Position numbers and translations under genes: made by a program. From Streptomyces canus (GTDB lineage: Bacteria > Actinomycetota > Actinomycetes > Streptomycetales > Streptomycetaceae): 64,000 nucleotides of DNA. How positions within the stretch are numbered: position 1 is the first letter of the stretch; every line of letters starts with the position of its first letter. The stretch covers positions 226,438 to 290,437 of the forward strand of contig NZ_KQ948663.1 in the NCBI RefSeq assembly GCF_001514145.1. The letters are read 5' to 3'. The notes beneath the pieces were generated by a model. The model did not search any database, was not told the DNA's origin, and saw only the letters and a list, made by a program, of their open reading frames with translations. Shown piece after piece: positions 57,296-64,000 of this stretch.

Positions 57296-60200
57296 ATGAC
57301 CGACACCGGCCAGGTCCCGGGCGAGGGACTGCCGGAGAACGCAGGCATGGTGGAACAGCCGGGCGTCCCGGTTGCGTACACCTACCTCTCCGAGACCACC
57401 GCCGAGGACGAAGACCTGTTGCTGCTGCCGGGCGCCCAGAGCCCGTGGGGCAACGAGGTCGCCCCGCCCGCCCCGGAGCCGGTCGTCGAGACCGTCCACG
57501 AGCCGGGCCCGCACGAGATGTCCGGCCGCGACAGCGGAGTGCACGATCTGAGCGCCGTCCGCACGCCCCAGCCGCAGGCTCCCTCGACGCCGATCCCGCC
57601 CATCACGCCCCGCCGGCCGCTGCACCTCGGTCCGCCGATCCCGGACGCCTCCGCGAGCCCGGTCCGCTCCCTCGCCGACCGCGGCCCCGCGGGCGCACCG
57701 GTACGGCAGCCGGCCGCGGCCGTGCCCAGTCCCGAGTACTTCGACACGCCGCAGCCGCAGGGCGCGGTCCCGTGGGGTGCCCCGGCCCAGGCCGCCGTCC
57801 AGACGCCGGTGAGCACGGTGGCCCCGGCTGCCGAAACGGTTGTTCCCGCCCAGGAGCCGGTGGGCGCCGCCCGGTCCGCGGAGCCCCACCTCGCTTCCGA
57901 GGCGGAGGCCGCGGAGTACGAGGCTCCCGAGGCCCCGGTGCCGGATGCCGTACAGGGCCCGGAGGCCGGGTACGCGCCGGAGCCGGCGCAGACTTCGGTC
58001 GCCGAGGCGGGTCAGGTCCTGGCCGACGGTTCCGGGGCTGACGGAGTTCAGCCCGACGGGAGCGAGCAGCAGTTGCCGGGAGACGGCTCCCTGCCCGACG
58101 GTGTTCAGCTCGCTCCGGCTGCCGGTGCGGAGCTGCCCGCGGAACAGTTCCTGGCCGACGGCCCTGTGGCCGAGGCGGTCCCGGATTCCGGTGCCGACGC
58201 CGAGCAGGCGCCGGACAGTGGCCCCAGCGTCGATGCCGTGGAGGACGCGGTCGCCGTGCCGGACCCGGTCGACCCCGCTGAGGCCATGCCTGTCGTGGAG
58301 ACGCCGGCTGCGGCGGTCGACGCTGACGACACCCCGCCGGTCGCCGAGGAAGCAGTGGCCGGGCCGGAGGCCGTCGCCGTCCAGGAAGCGGTCGCTTCGG
58401 AAGCGGTGACTGCCGAGGACGCCGAAACCGGCACGGTCCAGGAACCGGACGCCTCTCACGAAGCTGTCGTCGTTCCGGAAGCCGAAGCCGCCGTGGAGGA
58501 AGCCGCACCCGTCGTCGGCGAAGACGTCGTGCTCCAGGCACCCGTGGAGGCCGAGCAGCCCCCGCAGCCGGCGGATGCCGTCAGCGCACCCCACGAAGTC
58601 CCCTCCGCCCCCGCGGAGGACCTCGCGGCCGAGGTTCCCGAGCCACTCGCCGTCGAGGAGGCAGCACCGGCGCCGGAGCGGATCCAGGAGCCCGCCGCTG
58701 CCGCTCTGCCCGCCGAGGCCCCGCAGGCCCACCACTTTGTCCCGCCCGCCCCGCAGGGCCCCGTCGCAGGGCCGGCCGACGCGCCCGCCCAGGAAGCGCC
58801 GGAGCCCCTCGCGGCGGACGTGGCCGACACCGACGTACAGGCGATGGACCCGGCCGCTCCGGCAGACGAGGTCCAGTCGTCGGACCCGGTCGCGCCGCAG
58901 GAGTTCCCGGCCGCCCCCGACCAGGCGCCGCAGGGCCCGCAGACGCCGGCGGCCCAGCCGCTCGCGGCGGAACTCGTCGATGCGCAGACCCAGTTCGCGT
59001 ACCCCGCCCCCGCCGAGGCCCCCGTCGTACTGCCCGCCGGAGTCCCCTTGGAGCCCCGACCGGGCGAGCCCTTGGGCGAGTTCGTGCCGGTGGAAGGCTC
59101 GGTGCCGACCACCCCGCACCTCGCGCCGACCCCGCCGCACGCCACCGACGAGACACAGCAACCGGTGGTCCCGGCCCCGCGTGAGGCGGGCGGCGACCCC
59201 GAACCCGCACAGCAGGCGGACGACCTGGACACCCGCGCGGCCGATCAGGAAGACCGGGAAGCCCAGGAAGCCCAGGAAGTCCCGGAAGTCCCGGAAGTTC
59301 AGGAAGTTCAGGAAGAAGTGAGCACGGCCGCCGTGGAAGAGGTACGACAGTCCACGGGCCCCGCCGCGCCCGCCTACGACGACGCCGAGCGCGAGGCCGT
59401 GCTCAAGGTCATGCGGGAGCGCCGCGACATCCGCAACGGCTTCCGCAGCGACCCGATCCCGCACGAGGTGCTGCTCCGTGTCCTGGAGGCCGCCCACACC
59501 GCGCCCTCCGTCGGCCACTCGCAGCCCTGGGACTTCGTCGTCATCCGCTCCGCCGAGACGCGCGCCGCGATGCAGGACCTGGCCCAGCGCCAGCGGGAGG
59601 CGTACGCCAAGTCGCTGCCCAAGGGCCGGGCCAAGCAGTTCAAGGAACTGAAGATCGAGGCCATCCTCGAGACCCCGGTGAACATCGTCGTCACCGCGGA
59701 CCCCACCCGCGGCGGCCGCCACACCCTCGGCCGGCACACCCAGCCGCAGATGGCCCCGTACTCCGCCGCGCTCGCCGTGGAGAACCTGTGGCTCGCGGCC
59801 CGCGCCGAGGGCCTCGGCGTCGGCTGGGTCAGCTTCTTCGACGAGCGCGAGATGGTCCGCGCGCTGGGGCTCCCCGAACACCTGGAGGTCATCGCCTACC
59901 TGTGCGTCGGGTACGTCGACGAGTTCCCGGACGAGCCCGAGCTGATGCAGGCCGGCTGGTCCAAGCGCCGCCCGCTGTCATGGGTCGTGCACGAGGAGAC
60001 GTACGGCCGCCGCGCCCTGCCCGGCGAGGAGCCGCACGACCTGCTCGGCGAGACCGTCGCCCAGATCCGCCCGCTGGACGCCAAGGCGCTCGGCGAGGCC
60101 TGGGAACGGCAGAAGCGGATGACCAAGCCGGCCGGCGCGCTCGGCATGCTGGAGATCATCTCCGCCCAGCTGTCCGGGCTCTCGCGGCAGTGCCCGCCGC

Positions 60201-61090
60201 CCATTCCGGAGCCCGCGGCCGTCGCGATCTTCGCCGGTGACCACGGCGTGCACGCCCAGGGCGTCACCCCCTGGCCGCAGGAGGTGACGGCCCAGATGGT
60301 GGCCAACTTCCTCGGCGGCGGGGCAGTTTGCAACGCCTTCGCCGCTCAGGTGGGCGCCGAGGTGTGCGTGGTGGACGTCGGCGTGGCGTCCGAACTCCCG
60401 GCCACGCCCGGTCTGTTGCCCCGCAAGGTCCGTGCCGGTACGTCCGACATGACCACCGGCCCGGCGATGACCCGCGAGGAGGCCAAGCAGGCCATCGAGG
60501 TCGGCATCGAGACCGCGCGTGACCTGGTGGCCGCCGGCAACAAGGCCCTCCTCACGGGCGAGATGGGCATCGCGAACACCACCGCGTCCGCCGCCCTGAT
60601 CTCGGTCTTCACGGGCACCGACCCCGCAGACGTGACCGGTCGCGGCACGGGCATCAACGACGAGACCCTGGCCCGCAAGACCGAGGTCGTCCGCCGCGCG
60701 ATCGACCTCCACCAGCCGGATCCCGCGGACCCGATCGGCGTTCTGGCGGCGATCGGAGGCTTCGAACACGCGGCGATGGTGGGCCTGCTGCTGGGCGGCG
60801 CATCGCTCCGCACGCCGGTCATCCTGGACGGCGTCAGTGCGGGCGCCGCCGCCCTGGTGGCGCGCGCGATCGCCCCGGAGGTCCTCGCGGCCTGCATCGC
60901 GGGCCACCGCAGCGCGGAACCCGGCCACGTGGCCGCCCTGAACAAGCTCGGCCTGCGCCCTCTGGTCGACCTGGACCTCCGCCTCGGCGAGGGCACGGGC
61001 GCCCTGCTGGCCCTCCCGCTGGTCCAGAGCACGGCGCGGGCGATGCATGAGGTGGCGACCTTCGATTCCGCAGGGGTGACCGAGAAGTAG
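57296..61090 (+). CDS. cobT: BluB-CobT fusion with a ~690-residue low-complexity N-terminus
   Basis: 1264 residues from ATG 57296 (MTDTGQVPGEGLPEN) after GAGGGG. Residues 1-690 are Ala/Pro/Glu/Val-rich and probably disordered. About 694-920 is a BluB-like flavin domain (VMRERRDIRNGFRSDPIPHEVLLRVLEAAHTAPSVGHSQPWDFVVI), which makes 5,6-dimethylbenzimidazole from FMN. About 922-1264 is CobT (IFAGDHGVHAQGVTPWPQEVTAQMVANFLGGGAVCNAFA, GEMGIANTTASAAL, catalytic Glu1232 in LGEGTGALLAL), which activates that base for the cobalamin lower ligand. Fusion couples base synthesis and activation. Stop is followed by a strong terminator. Confidence 0.93.
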   Translation: MTDTGQVPGEGLPENAGMVEQPGVPVAYTYLSETTAEDEDLLLLPGAQSPWGNEVAPPAPEPVVETVHEPGPHEMSGRDSGVHDLSAVRTPQPQAPSTPIPPITPRRPLHLGPPIPDASASPVRSLADRGPAGAPVRQPAAAVPSPEYFDTPQPQGAVPWGAPAQAAVQTPVSTVAPAAETVVPAQEPVGAARSAEPHLASEAEAAEYEAPEAPVPDAVQGPEAGYAPEPAQTSVAEAGQVLADGSGADGVQPDGSEQQLPGDGSLPDGVQLAPAAGAELPAEQFLADGPVAEAVPDSGADAEQAPDSGPSVDAVEDAVAVPDPVDPAEAMPVVETPAAAVDADDTPPVAEEAVAGPEAVAVQEAVASEAVTAEDAETGTVQEPDASHEAVVVPEAEAAVEEAAPVVGEDVVLQAPVEAEQPPQPADAVSAPHEVPSAPAEDLAAEVPEPLAVEEAAPAPERIQEPAAAALPAEAPQAHHFVPPAPQGPVAGPADAPAQEAPEPLAADVADTDVQAMDPAAPADEVQSSDPVAPQEFPAAPDQAPQGPQTPAAQPLAAELVDAQTQFAYPAPAEAPVVLPAGVPLEPRPGEPLGEFVPVEGSVPTTPHLAPTPPHATDETQQPVVPAPREAGGDPEPAQQADDLDTRAADQEDREAQEAQEVPEVPEVQEVQEEVSTAAVEEVRQSTGPAAPAYDDAEREAVLKVMRERRDIRNGFRSDPIPHEVLLRVLEAAHTAPSVGHSQPWDFVVIRSAETRAAMQDLAQRQREAYAKSLPKGRAKQFKELKIEAILETPVNIVVTADPTRGGRHTLGRHTQPQMAPYSAALAVENLWLAARAEGLGVGWVSFFDEREMVRALGLPEHLEVIAYLCVGYVDEFPDEPELMQAGWSKRRPLSWVVHEETYGRRALPGEEPHDLLGETVAQIRPLDAKALGEAWERQKRMTKPAGALGMLEIISAQLSGLSRQCPPPIPEPAAVAIFAGDHGVHAQGVTPWPQEVTAQMVANFLGGGAVCNAFAAQVGAEVCVVDVGVASELPATPGLLPRKVRAGTSDMTTGPAMTREEAKQAIEVGIETARDLVAAGNKALLTGEMGIANTTASAALISVFTGTDPADVTGRGTGINDETLARKTEVVRRAIDLHQPDPADPIGVLAAIGGFEHAAMVGLLLGGASLRTPVILDGVSAGAAALVARAIAPEVLAACIAGHRSAEPGHVAALNKLGLRPLVDLDLRLGEGTGALLALPLVQSTARAMHEVATFDSAGVTEK
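59258..59311 (+). repeat. 9-bp tandem repeats in the disordered region of the BluB-CobT gene
   Basis: Six 9-base units in three identical pairs: GAAGCCCAG twice, GAAGTCCCG twice, GAAGTTCAG twice. They encode EAQEAQEVPEVPEVQEVQ just before the BluB domain. In-frame slippage would change length by 3 residues at a time. Confidence 0.85.
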
Positions 61091-61095
61091 GCGCT

Positions 61096-61136
61096 GCGAG
61101 GGGGATCCGGGGACGCGGTCCCCGGGTCCCCCTCGC
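61096..61136 (+). terminator. Terminator after the BluB-CobT gene
   Basis: A 19-bp stem with one G-U pair (GCGAGGGGGATCCGGGGAC, 61096-61114, with 61118-61136) and a 3-base loop begins 5 bases after the stop. It separates the fusion gene from the CysG-type gene. Confidence 0.85.
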
Positions 61137-61257
61137 ACATGCGTCCGTGCCCGGCAACGACGCCCAGTCAACGGACACCTGAACCGCCCTCCCCGCTCAC
61201 CCCGTAAAATCCGCACGTCAGGGCCACTGCACCGCCGTAAAGAGGAGCCGCACCCTC

Positions 61258-62499
61258 ATGGCCGAAAACCCCGCCTACCCCGTAGGCCTCCGCCTCACCG
61301 GCCGCAAGGTCGTCGTCCTCGGCGGCGGCCAGGTGGCCCAGCGCCGTCTCCCGGCTCTGATCGCAGCGGGCGCGGACATCGTCCTGGTGTCCCCCTCGGC
61401 GACGCCCTCCGTAGAGGCGATGGCGGACACGGGCGAGATCACCTGGGCCCGGCGGCCTTACCAGGAAGGCGACCTGGAGGACGCCTGGTACGCCCTGATC
61501 GCCACCGGCGACACGGAGGCGAACACCCGTGCCTCGGCCGAAGCGGAGCGCCACCGCGTCTGGTGCGTCCGTTCCGACGACGCCGACGCCGCCACCGCCT
61601 GGACCCCGGCGACGGGTCACAGCGAGGGCGTCACGGTCGCCGTGCTCACGACGAACGCGAAGGGCCGGGACCCCCGCCACACGGCGGCCATCCGGGACGC
61701 GGTGGTCGAGGGCCTCCGCGACGGCACCCTCGTCGCCCCCCACCACCGCACCCGCACCCCCGGCGTGGCCCTCGTCGGCGGCGGTCCCGGCGACCCCGAC
61801 CTGATCACGGTCCGCGGCCGCCGCCTCCTCGCCGAGGCCGACGTCGTCATCGCCGACCGTCTCGGCCCCCGCGACCTCCTCGCCGAGCTCCCGCCGCACG
61901 TCGAGGTCATCGACGCGGCGAAGATCCCGTACGGCCGTTTCATGGCCCAGGAGGCCATCAACAACGCCCTGATCGAACACGCCAAGCAGGGCAAGGCGGT
62001 CGTACGGCTGAAGGGCGGGGACCCCTATGTCTTCGGCCGGGGCATGGAGGAGCTGCACGCCCTCGCCGAGGCCGGCATCCCCTGCACCGTCGTCCCCGGC
62101 ATCTCCAGCTCGATCTCGGTCCCGGGCGCGGCAGGCATCCCGGTCACCCACCGGGGCGTGGCACACGAGTTCACGGTGGTCAGCGGCCATGTCGCCCCTG
62201 ACGACGAGCGCTCCCTGGTCGACTGGCCCTCGCTCGCCAAGCTCACCGGCACCCTCGTGATCCTCATGGGCGTCGACAAGATCGGCCGGATCGCCGAGAC
62301 CCTGGTGGCCCACGGCAAGTCGCCCGACACCCCGGTCGCCCTGGTCCAGGAGGGCACGACGGCGGCCCAGCGCCGGGTCGACGCCACCCTGGCGACGGTC
62401 GGTGACGTGGTCGTGGCCGAGGACGTGAAGCCTCCGGCCGTCATCGTCGTCGGCGAGGTCGTGGCCGTAGGACCGCGGATGTCGGAGCCCTCGGAGTAA
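61258..62499 (+). CDS. cobA: Siroheme synthase-type protein: precorrin-2 dehydrogenase domain plus uroporphyrinogen-III C-methyltransferase
   Basis: 413 residues, ATG 61258. N-terminal CysG-type Rossmann domain (VGLRLTGRKVVVLGGGQVAQRRLPALIAAGADIVLVSP, YALIATGDTEANTRASAEAER); C-terminal SUMT (GVALVGGGPGDPDLITVRGRRLLAEADVVIADRL, VVRLKGGDPYVFGRGMEELHALAEAGIPCTVVPGISSSI). It makes precorrin-2, the branch point to siroheme and cobalamin. The N-terminal domain is shorter than full CysG (about 150 residues), so chelatase activity is uncertain. Own promoter likely, as a strong terminator precedes it. Confidence 0.93.
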   Translation: MAENPAYPVGLRLTGRKVVVLGGGQVAQRRLPALIAAGADIVLVSPSATPSVEAMADTGEITWARRPYQEGDLEDAWYALIATGDTEANTRASAEAERHRVWCVRSDDADAATAWTPATGHSEGVTVAVLTTNAKGRDPRHTAAIRDAVVEGLRDGTLVAPHHRTRTPGVALVGGGPGDPDLITVRGRRLLAEADVVIADRLGPRDLLAELPPHVEVIDAAKIPYGRFMAQEAINNALIEHAKQGKAVVRLKGGDPYVFGRGMEELHALAEAGIPCTVVPGISSSISVPGAAGIPVTHRGVAHEFTVVSGHVAPDDERSLVDWPSLAKLTGTLVILMGVDKIGRIAETLVAHGKSPDTPVALVQEGTTAAQRRVDATLATVGDVVVAEDVKPPAVIVVGEVVAVGPRMSEPSE

Positions 62500-62528
62500 C
62501 CCGGGGTAACACAACCTGCTCCCAGCCG

Positions 62529-62563
62529 TTGGCACCGCTCCCAGGACAAGGCAGTATCACCCT
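62529..62563 (+). promoter_or_regulatory. Leaderless promoter of the second TrmH-type gene
   Basis: TTGGCA (62529-62534), a 17-base spacer and CAGTAT (62552-62557); the expected start, 7 bases on, is the first base of the GTG start codon (62564). No ribosome binding site precedes it. Confidence 0.6.
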
Positions 62564-63382
62564 GTGGCCGATCTCATCACCGTCGAGGACCCCGACGACC
62601 CGCGCCTGCACGACTACACGGGCCTGACCGACGTCGAACTGCGACGCAAACGCGAGCCGGCCGAGGGCCTGTTCATCGCCGAGGGCGAGAAGGTCATCCG
62701 CCGGGCGAAGGACGCGGGCTACGAGATGCGCTCCATGCTGCTCTCCGCGAAGTGGGTCGATGTCATGCGTGACGTCATCGACGAACTCCCGGCCCCGGTC
62801 TACGCCGTCAGCCCGGAGCTCGCCGAACAGGTCACCGGCTACCACGTGCACCGCGGCGCGCTCGCCTCCATGCAGCGCAAACCCCTGCCCACGGCGGCCG
62901 AGTTGCTCCGGACCGCCCGCCGGGTGGTGGTCATGGAGTCGGTCAACGACCACACCAACATCGGCGCGATCTTCCGTTCGGCGGCGGCGCTGGGCATGGA
63001 CGCGGTGCTGCTGTCGCCCGACTGCGCCGACCCCCTGTACCGCCGCAGCGTCAAGGTCTCGATGGGCGCGGTCTTCTCCGTCCCCTACGCCCGCCTCGAC
63101 TCCTGGCCCAAGGGCCTGGACTCGGTCCGCGAGGCCGGCTTCACCCTCCTCGCCCTCACTCCGGACGCCAAGGCAAAGACCCTCGACGAGGCCGCCCCGC
63201 ACAAGATGGACCGGGTCGCGCTGATGCTCGGCGCCGAGGGCGACGGCCTGACCACCCAGGCCCTGGTCGCCGCCGACGAATGGGTCCGCATCCCGATGGC
63301 CCACGGCGTGGACTCCCTCAACGTGGGCGCGGCGGCCGCGGTCGCGTTCTACGCGGTGGCCACGGGACGCCCACAGGGCTGA
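62564..63382 (+). CDS. TrmH/SpoU-family RNA methyltransferase (second copy in window)
   Basis: 272 residues from GTG 62564. N-terminal substrate-binding part (LRRKREPAEGLFIAEGEKVIRRAKDAGYEMRSML, ASMQRKPLP) and SPOUT domain: VVMESVNDHTNIGAIFRSAAALGMDAVLLSPDCADPLYRRSVKVSMGAVFSVPYAR, LMLGAEGDGLTTQAL, IPMAHGVDSLNVGAAAAVAFYA. The EGDGL pocket differs from the NEAWGL of the 5.2-kb methyltransferase, so they probably have different targets. Single gene with a leaderless promoter. Confidence 0.92.
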   Translation: MADLITVEDPDDPRLHDYTGLTDVELRRKREPAEGLFIAEGEKVIRRAKDAGYEMRSMLLSAKWVDVMRDVIDELPAPVYAVSPELAEQVTGYHVHRGALASMQRKPLPTAAELLRTARRVVVMESVNDHTNIGAIFRSAAALGMDAVLLSPDCADPLYRRSVKVSMGAVFSVPYARLDSWPKGLDSVREAGFTLLALTPDAKAKTLDEAAPHKMDRVALMLGAEGDGLTTQALVAADEWVRIPMAHGVDSLNVGAAAAVAFYAVATGRPQG

Positions 63383-63444
63383 GCCGCGGGTCGGGCCGGA
63401 TCCGCCCAGGGCGCTTACCCTTGACGGCGATCCCGGCGAAGCAC

Positions 63445-64000
63445 TCAGTCCGTCCCGCCGCCGACCAACTGCTGCGGTTCCTGGGGCGGCGGCGCGTGCA
63501 CCTGTCCCTGCCGCTGTTCCCTCACGACACCGCTGTCGCCGCCGAGTCCGCGCGGCGGCCCCTGGCAGCCCTGGGCGGCGGCGATGCCCAGGGCCACGAG
63601 CAGCGTCACGACGACGAACACGAACAGCCGCTGACGCAGGAGACGCGGGTTCGCGGGGCGCAGTCCCGTCTTGGTGTTCCTGGGGGAGGGCCGACCGGTA
63701 CCGCTGCGCTGCGCGGGGCGGTTTCCGCTGCCGGAGCGGGTCGTGTTCCGCGAGGAGGCCGGGGTGGACCGGGGGCCCGGGCGGGAGGGGGGTACGCCGT
63801 TGCCGCGTGGGGTGCTGCCGCCGCGTGACGGGGCCCCGCCGCGCGCGGGGGCCTGGCCCCGGACCTGCCCGGAACCGCGGGCCGGAGGGGTTCCCTGGGG
63901 GCTGGGAGTGCCCGGCTGACCCTGGGGGCGTCGTTGGGCGGACCGCTCCGGATAGGTGTCGGCGATGCGTCCGGTGGGCCGGTCCGCCTCGCCGGCGCGC
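63445..64000 (-). CDS. C-terminal part of a membrane-anchored protein, perhaps a Ser/Thr kinase (5' partial)
   Basis: The minus-strand frame is open from the right edge to a TGA at 63445, with no stop; 184 residues, and the start is outside the window. A Pro/Arg/Gly/Ser/Thr-rich stretch (about 105 residues, PARGSGQVRGQAPARGG and similar) leads to RLLRQRLFVFVVVTLLVALGIAAAQGCQ, one membrane segment, then a short tail (GGDSGVVREQRQGQVHAPPPQEPQQ). This layout is typical of the juxtamembrane and tail part of Streptomyces Ser/Thr protein kinases, but no kinase motif is in view, so that label is a guess. Confidence 0.6.
   Translation of the reverse strand, partial: RAGEADRPTGRIADTYPERSAQRRPQGQPGTPSPQGTPPARGSGQVRGQAPARGGAPSRGGSTPRGNGVPPSRPGPRSTPASSRNTTRSGSGNRPAQRSGTGRPSPRNTKTGLRPANPRLLRQRLFVFVVVTLLVALGIAAAQGCQGPPRGLGGDSGVVREQRQGQVHAPPPQEPQQLVGGGTD

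Noticed and set aside
57272..59881. Long open minus-strand frame opposite the BluB-CobT tail
   Set aside because: It mirrors the low-complexity tail and has no family match. The plus frame continues into real BluB and CobT domains.

Overview
This window is chromosomal DNA from a high-GC actinomycete, almost certainly a Streptomyces. The support is very GC-rich third codon positions, many GTG/TTG starts, several leaderless-looking promoters, ARG boxes on argC and argH, and a gene order (infC-rpmI-rplT, pheST, argCJBDR, argH, metNIQ, cobalamin genes) that matches what I remember of the Streptomyces core chromosome. I see no phage, insertion sequence, CRISPR array, rRNA or tRNA. I count about 60 genes, with partial genes at both edges.

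Layout. 1-3.4 kb: the end of a mycosin-like S8 protease, a serine hydrolase, an SseB-family protein and a DUF1844 protein. 3.4-5.2 kb: the infC-rpmI-rplT operon, with a long leader carrying an intrinsic-terminator-like hairpin, an apparent AUC start codon on infC, and a strong closing terminator. 5.2-14.4 kb: a TrmH/SpoU methyltransferase, a soluble PAS histidine kinase, pheST, a SpoIIE-type phosphatase, an HTH-TPR regulator and a Nudix hydrolase. Three of these carry a TTA (bldA) codon. 14.4-28.2 kb: mixed metabolic and accessory genes, including 3-hydroxyacyl-CoA dehydrogenase, a GHL10 glycosidase, divergent EamA transporter and MocR regulator, a degenerate histidine phosphatase, a GH51 arabinofuranosidase and a YfhO membrane protein.

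28.2-33.1 kb: the translationally coupled argCJBDR operon behind an ARG box; argH stands alone at 42.1 kb behind its own ARG box. 33.1-40.3 kb: a flavin electron-transfer locus. Five minus-strand genes encode two ferric-reductase-like flavocytochromes, two exported FMN-binding proteins and ApbE, next to a divergent two-component system with repeated sites in the shared intergenic region. 40.3-51.8 kb: a PPOX protein, a two-repeat secreted protein, argH, an aldo/keto reductase, a TetR-MFS efflux pair, an acyltransferase, a GDPD phosphodiesterase, a sigma-like protein, small membrane proteins and a HAD phosphatase.

51.8-54.9 kb: metNIQ methionine uptake, preceded by a 28-codon leader ORF ending in a Cys/Met-rich run. 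55.7-62.5 kb: cobalamin/siroheme genes cobL, a BluB-CobT fusion with a ~690-residue low-complexity N-terminus, and a CysG-type protein. 62.6-64 kb: a second TrmH-type methyltransferase and the C-terminal end of a membrane-anchored protein running off the right edge.

The strongest candidates for under-described biology are the apparently Tat-compatible flavinylation/electron-transfer locus, the Cys/Met leader peptide of metNIQ, the three clustered TTA-codon genes, the giant tailed BluB-CobT fusion, and a family of hairpin repeats that begins at or just after stop codons.
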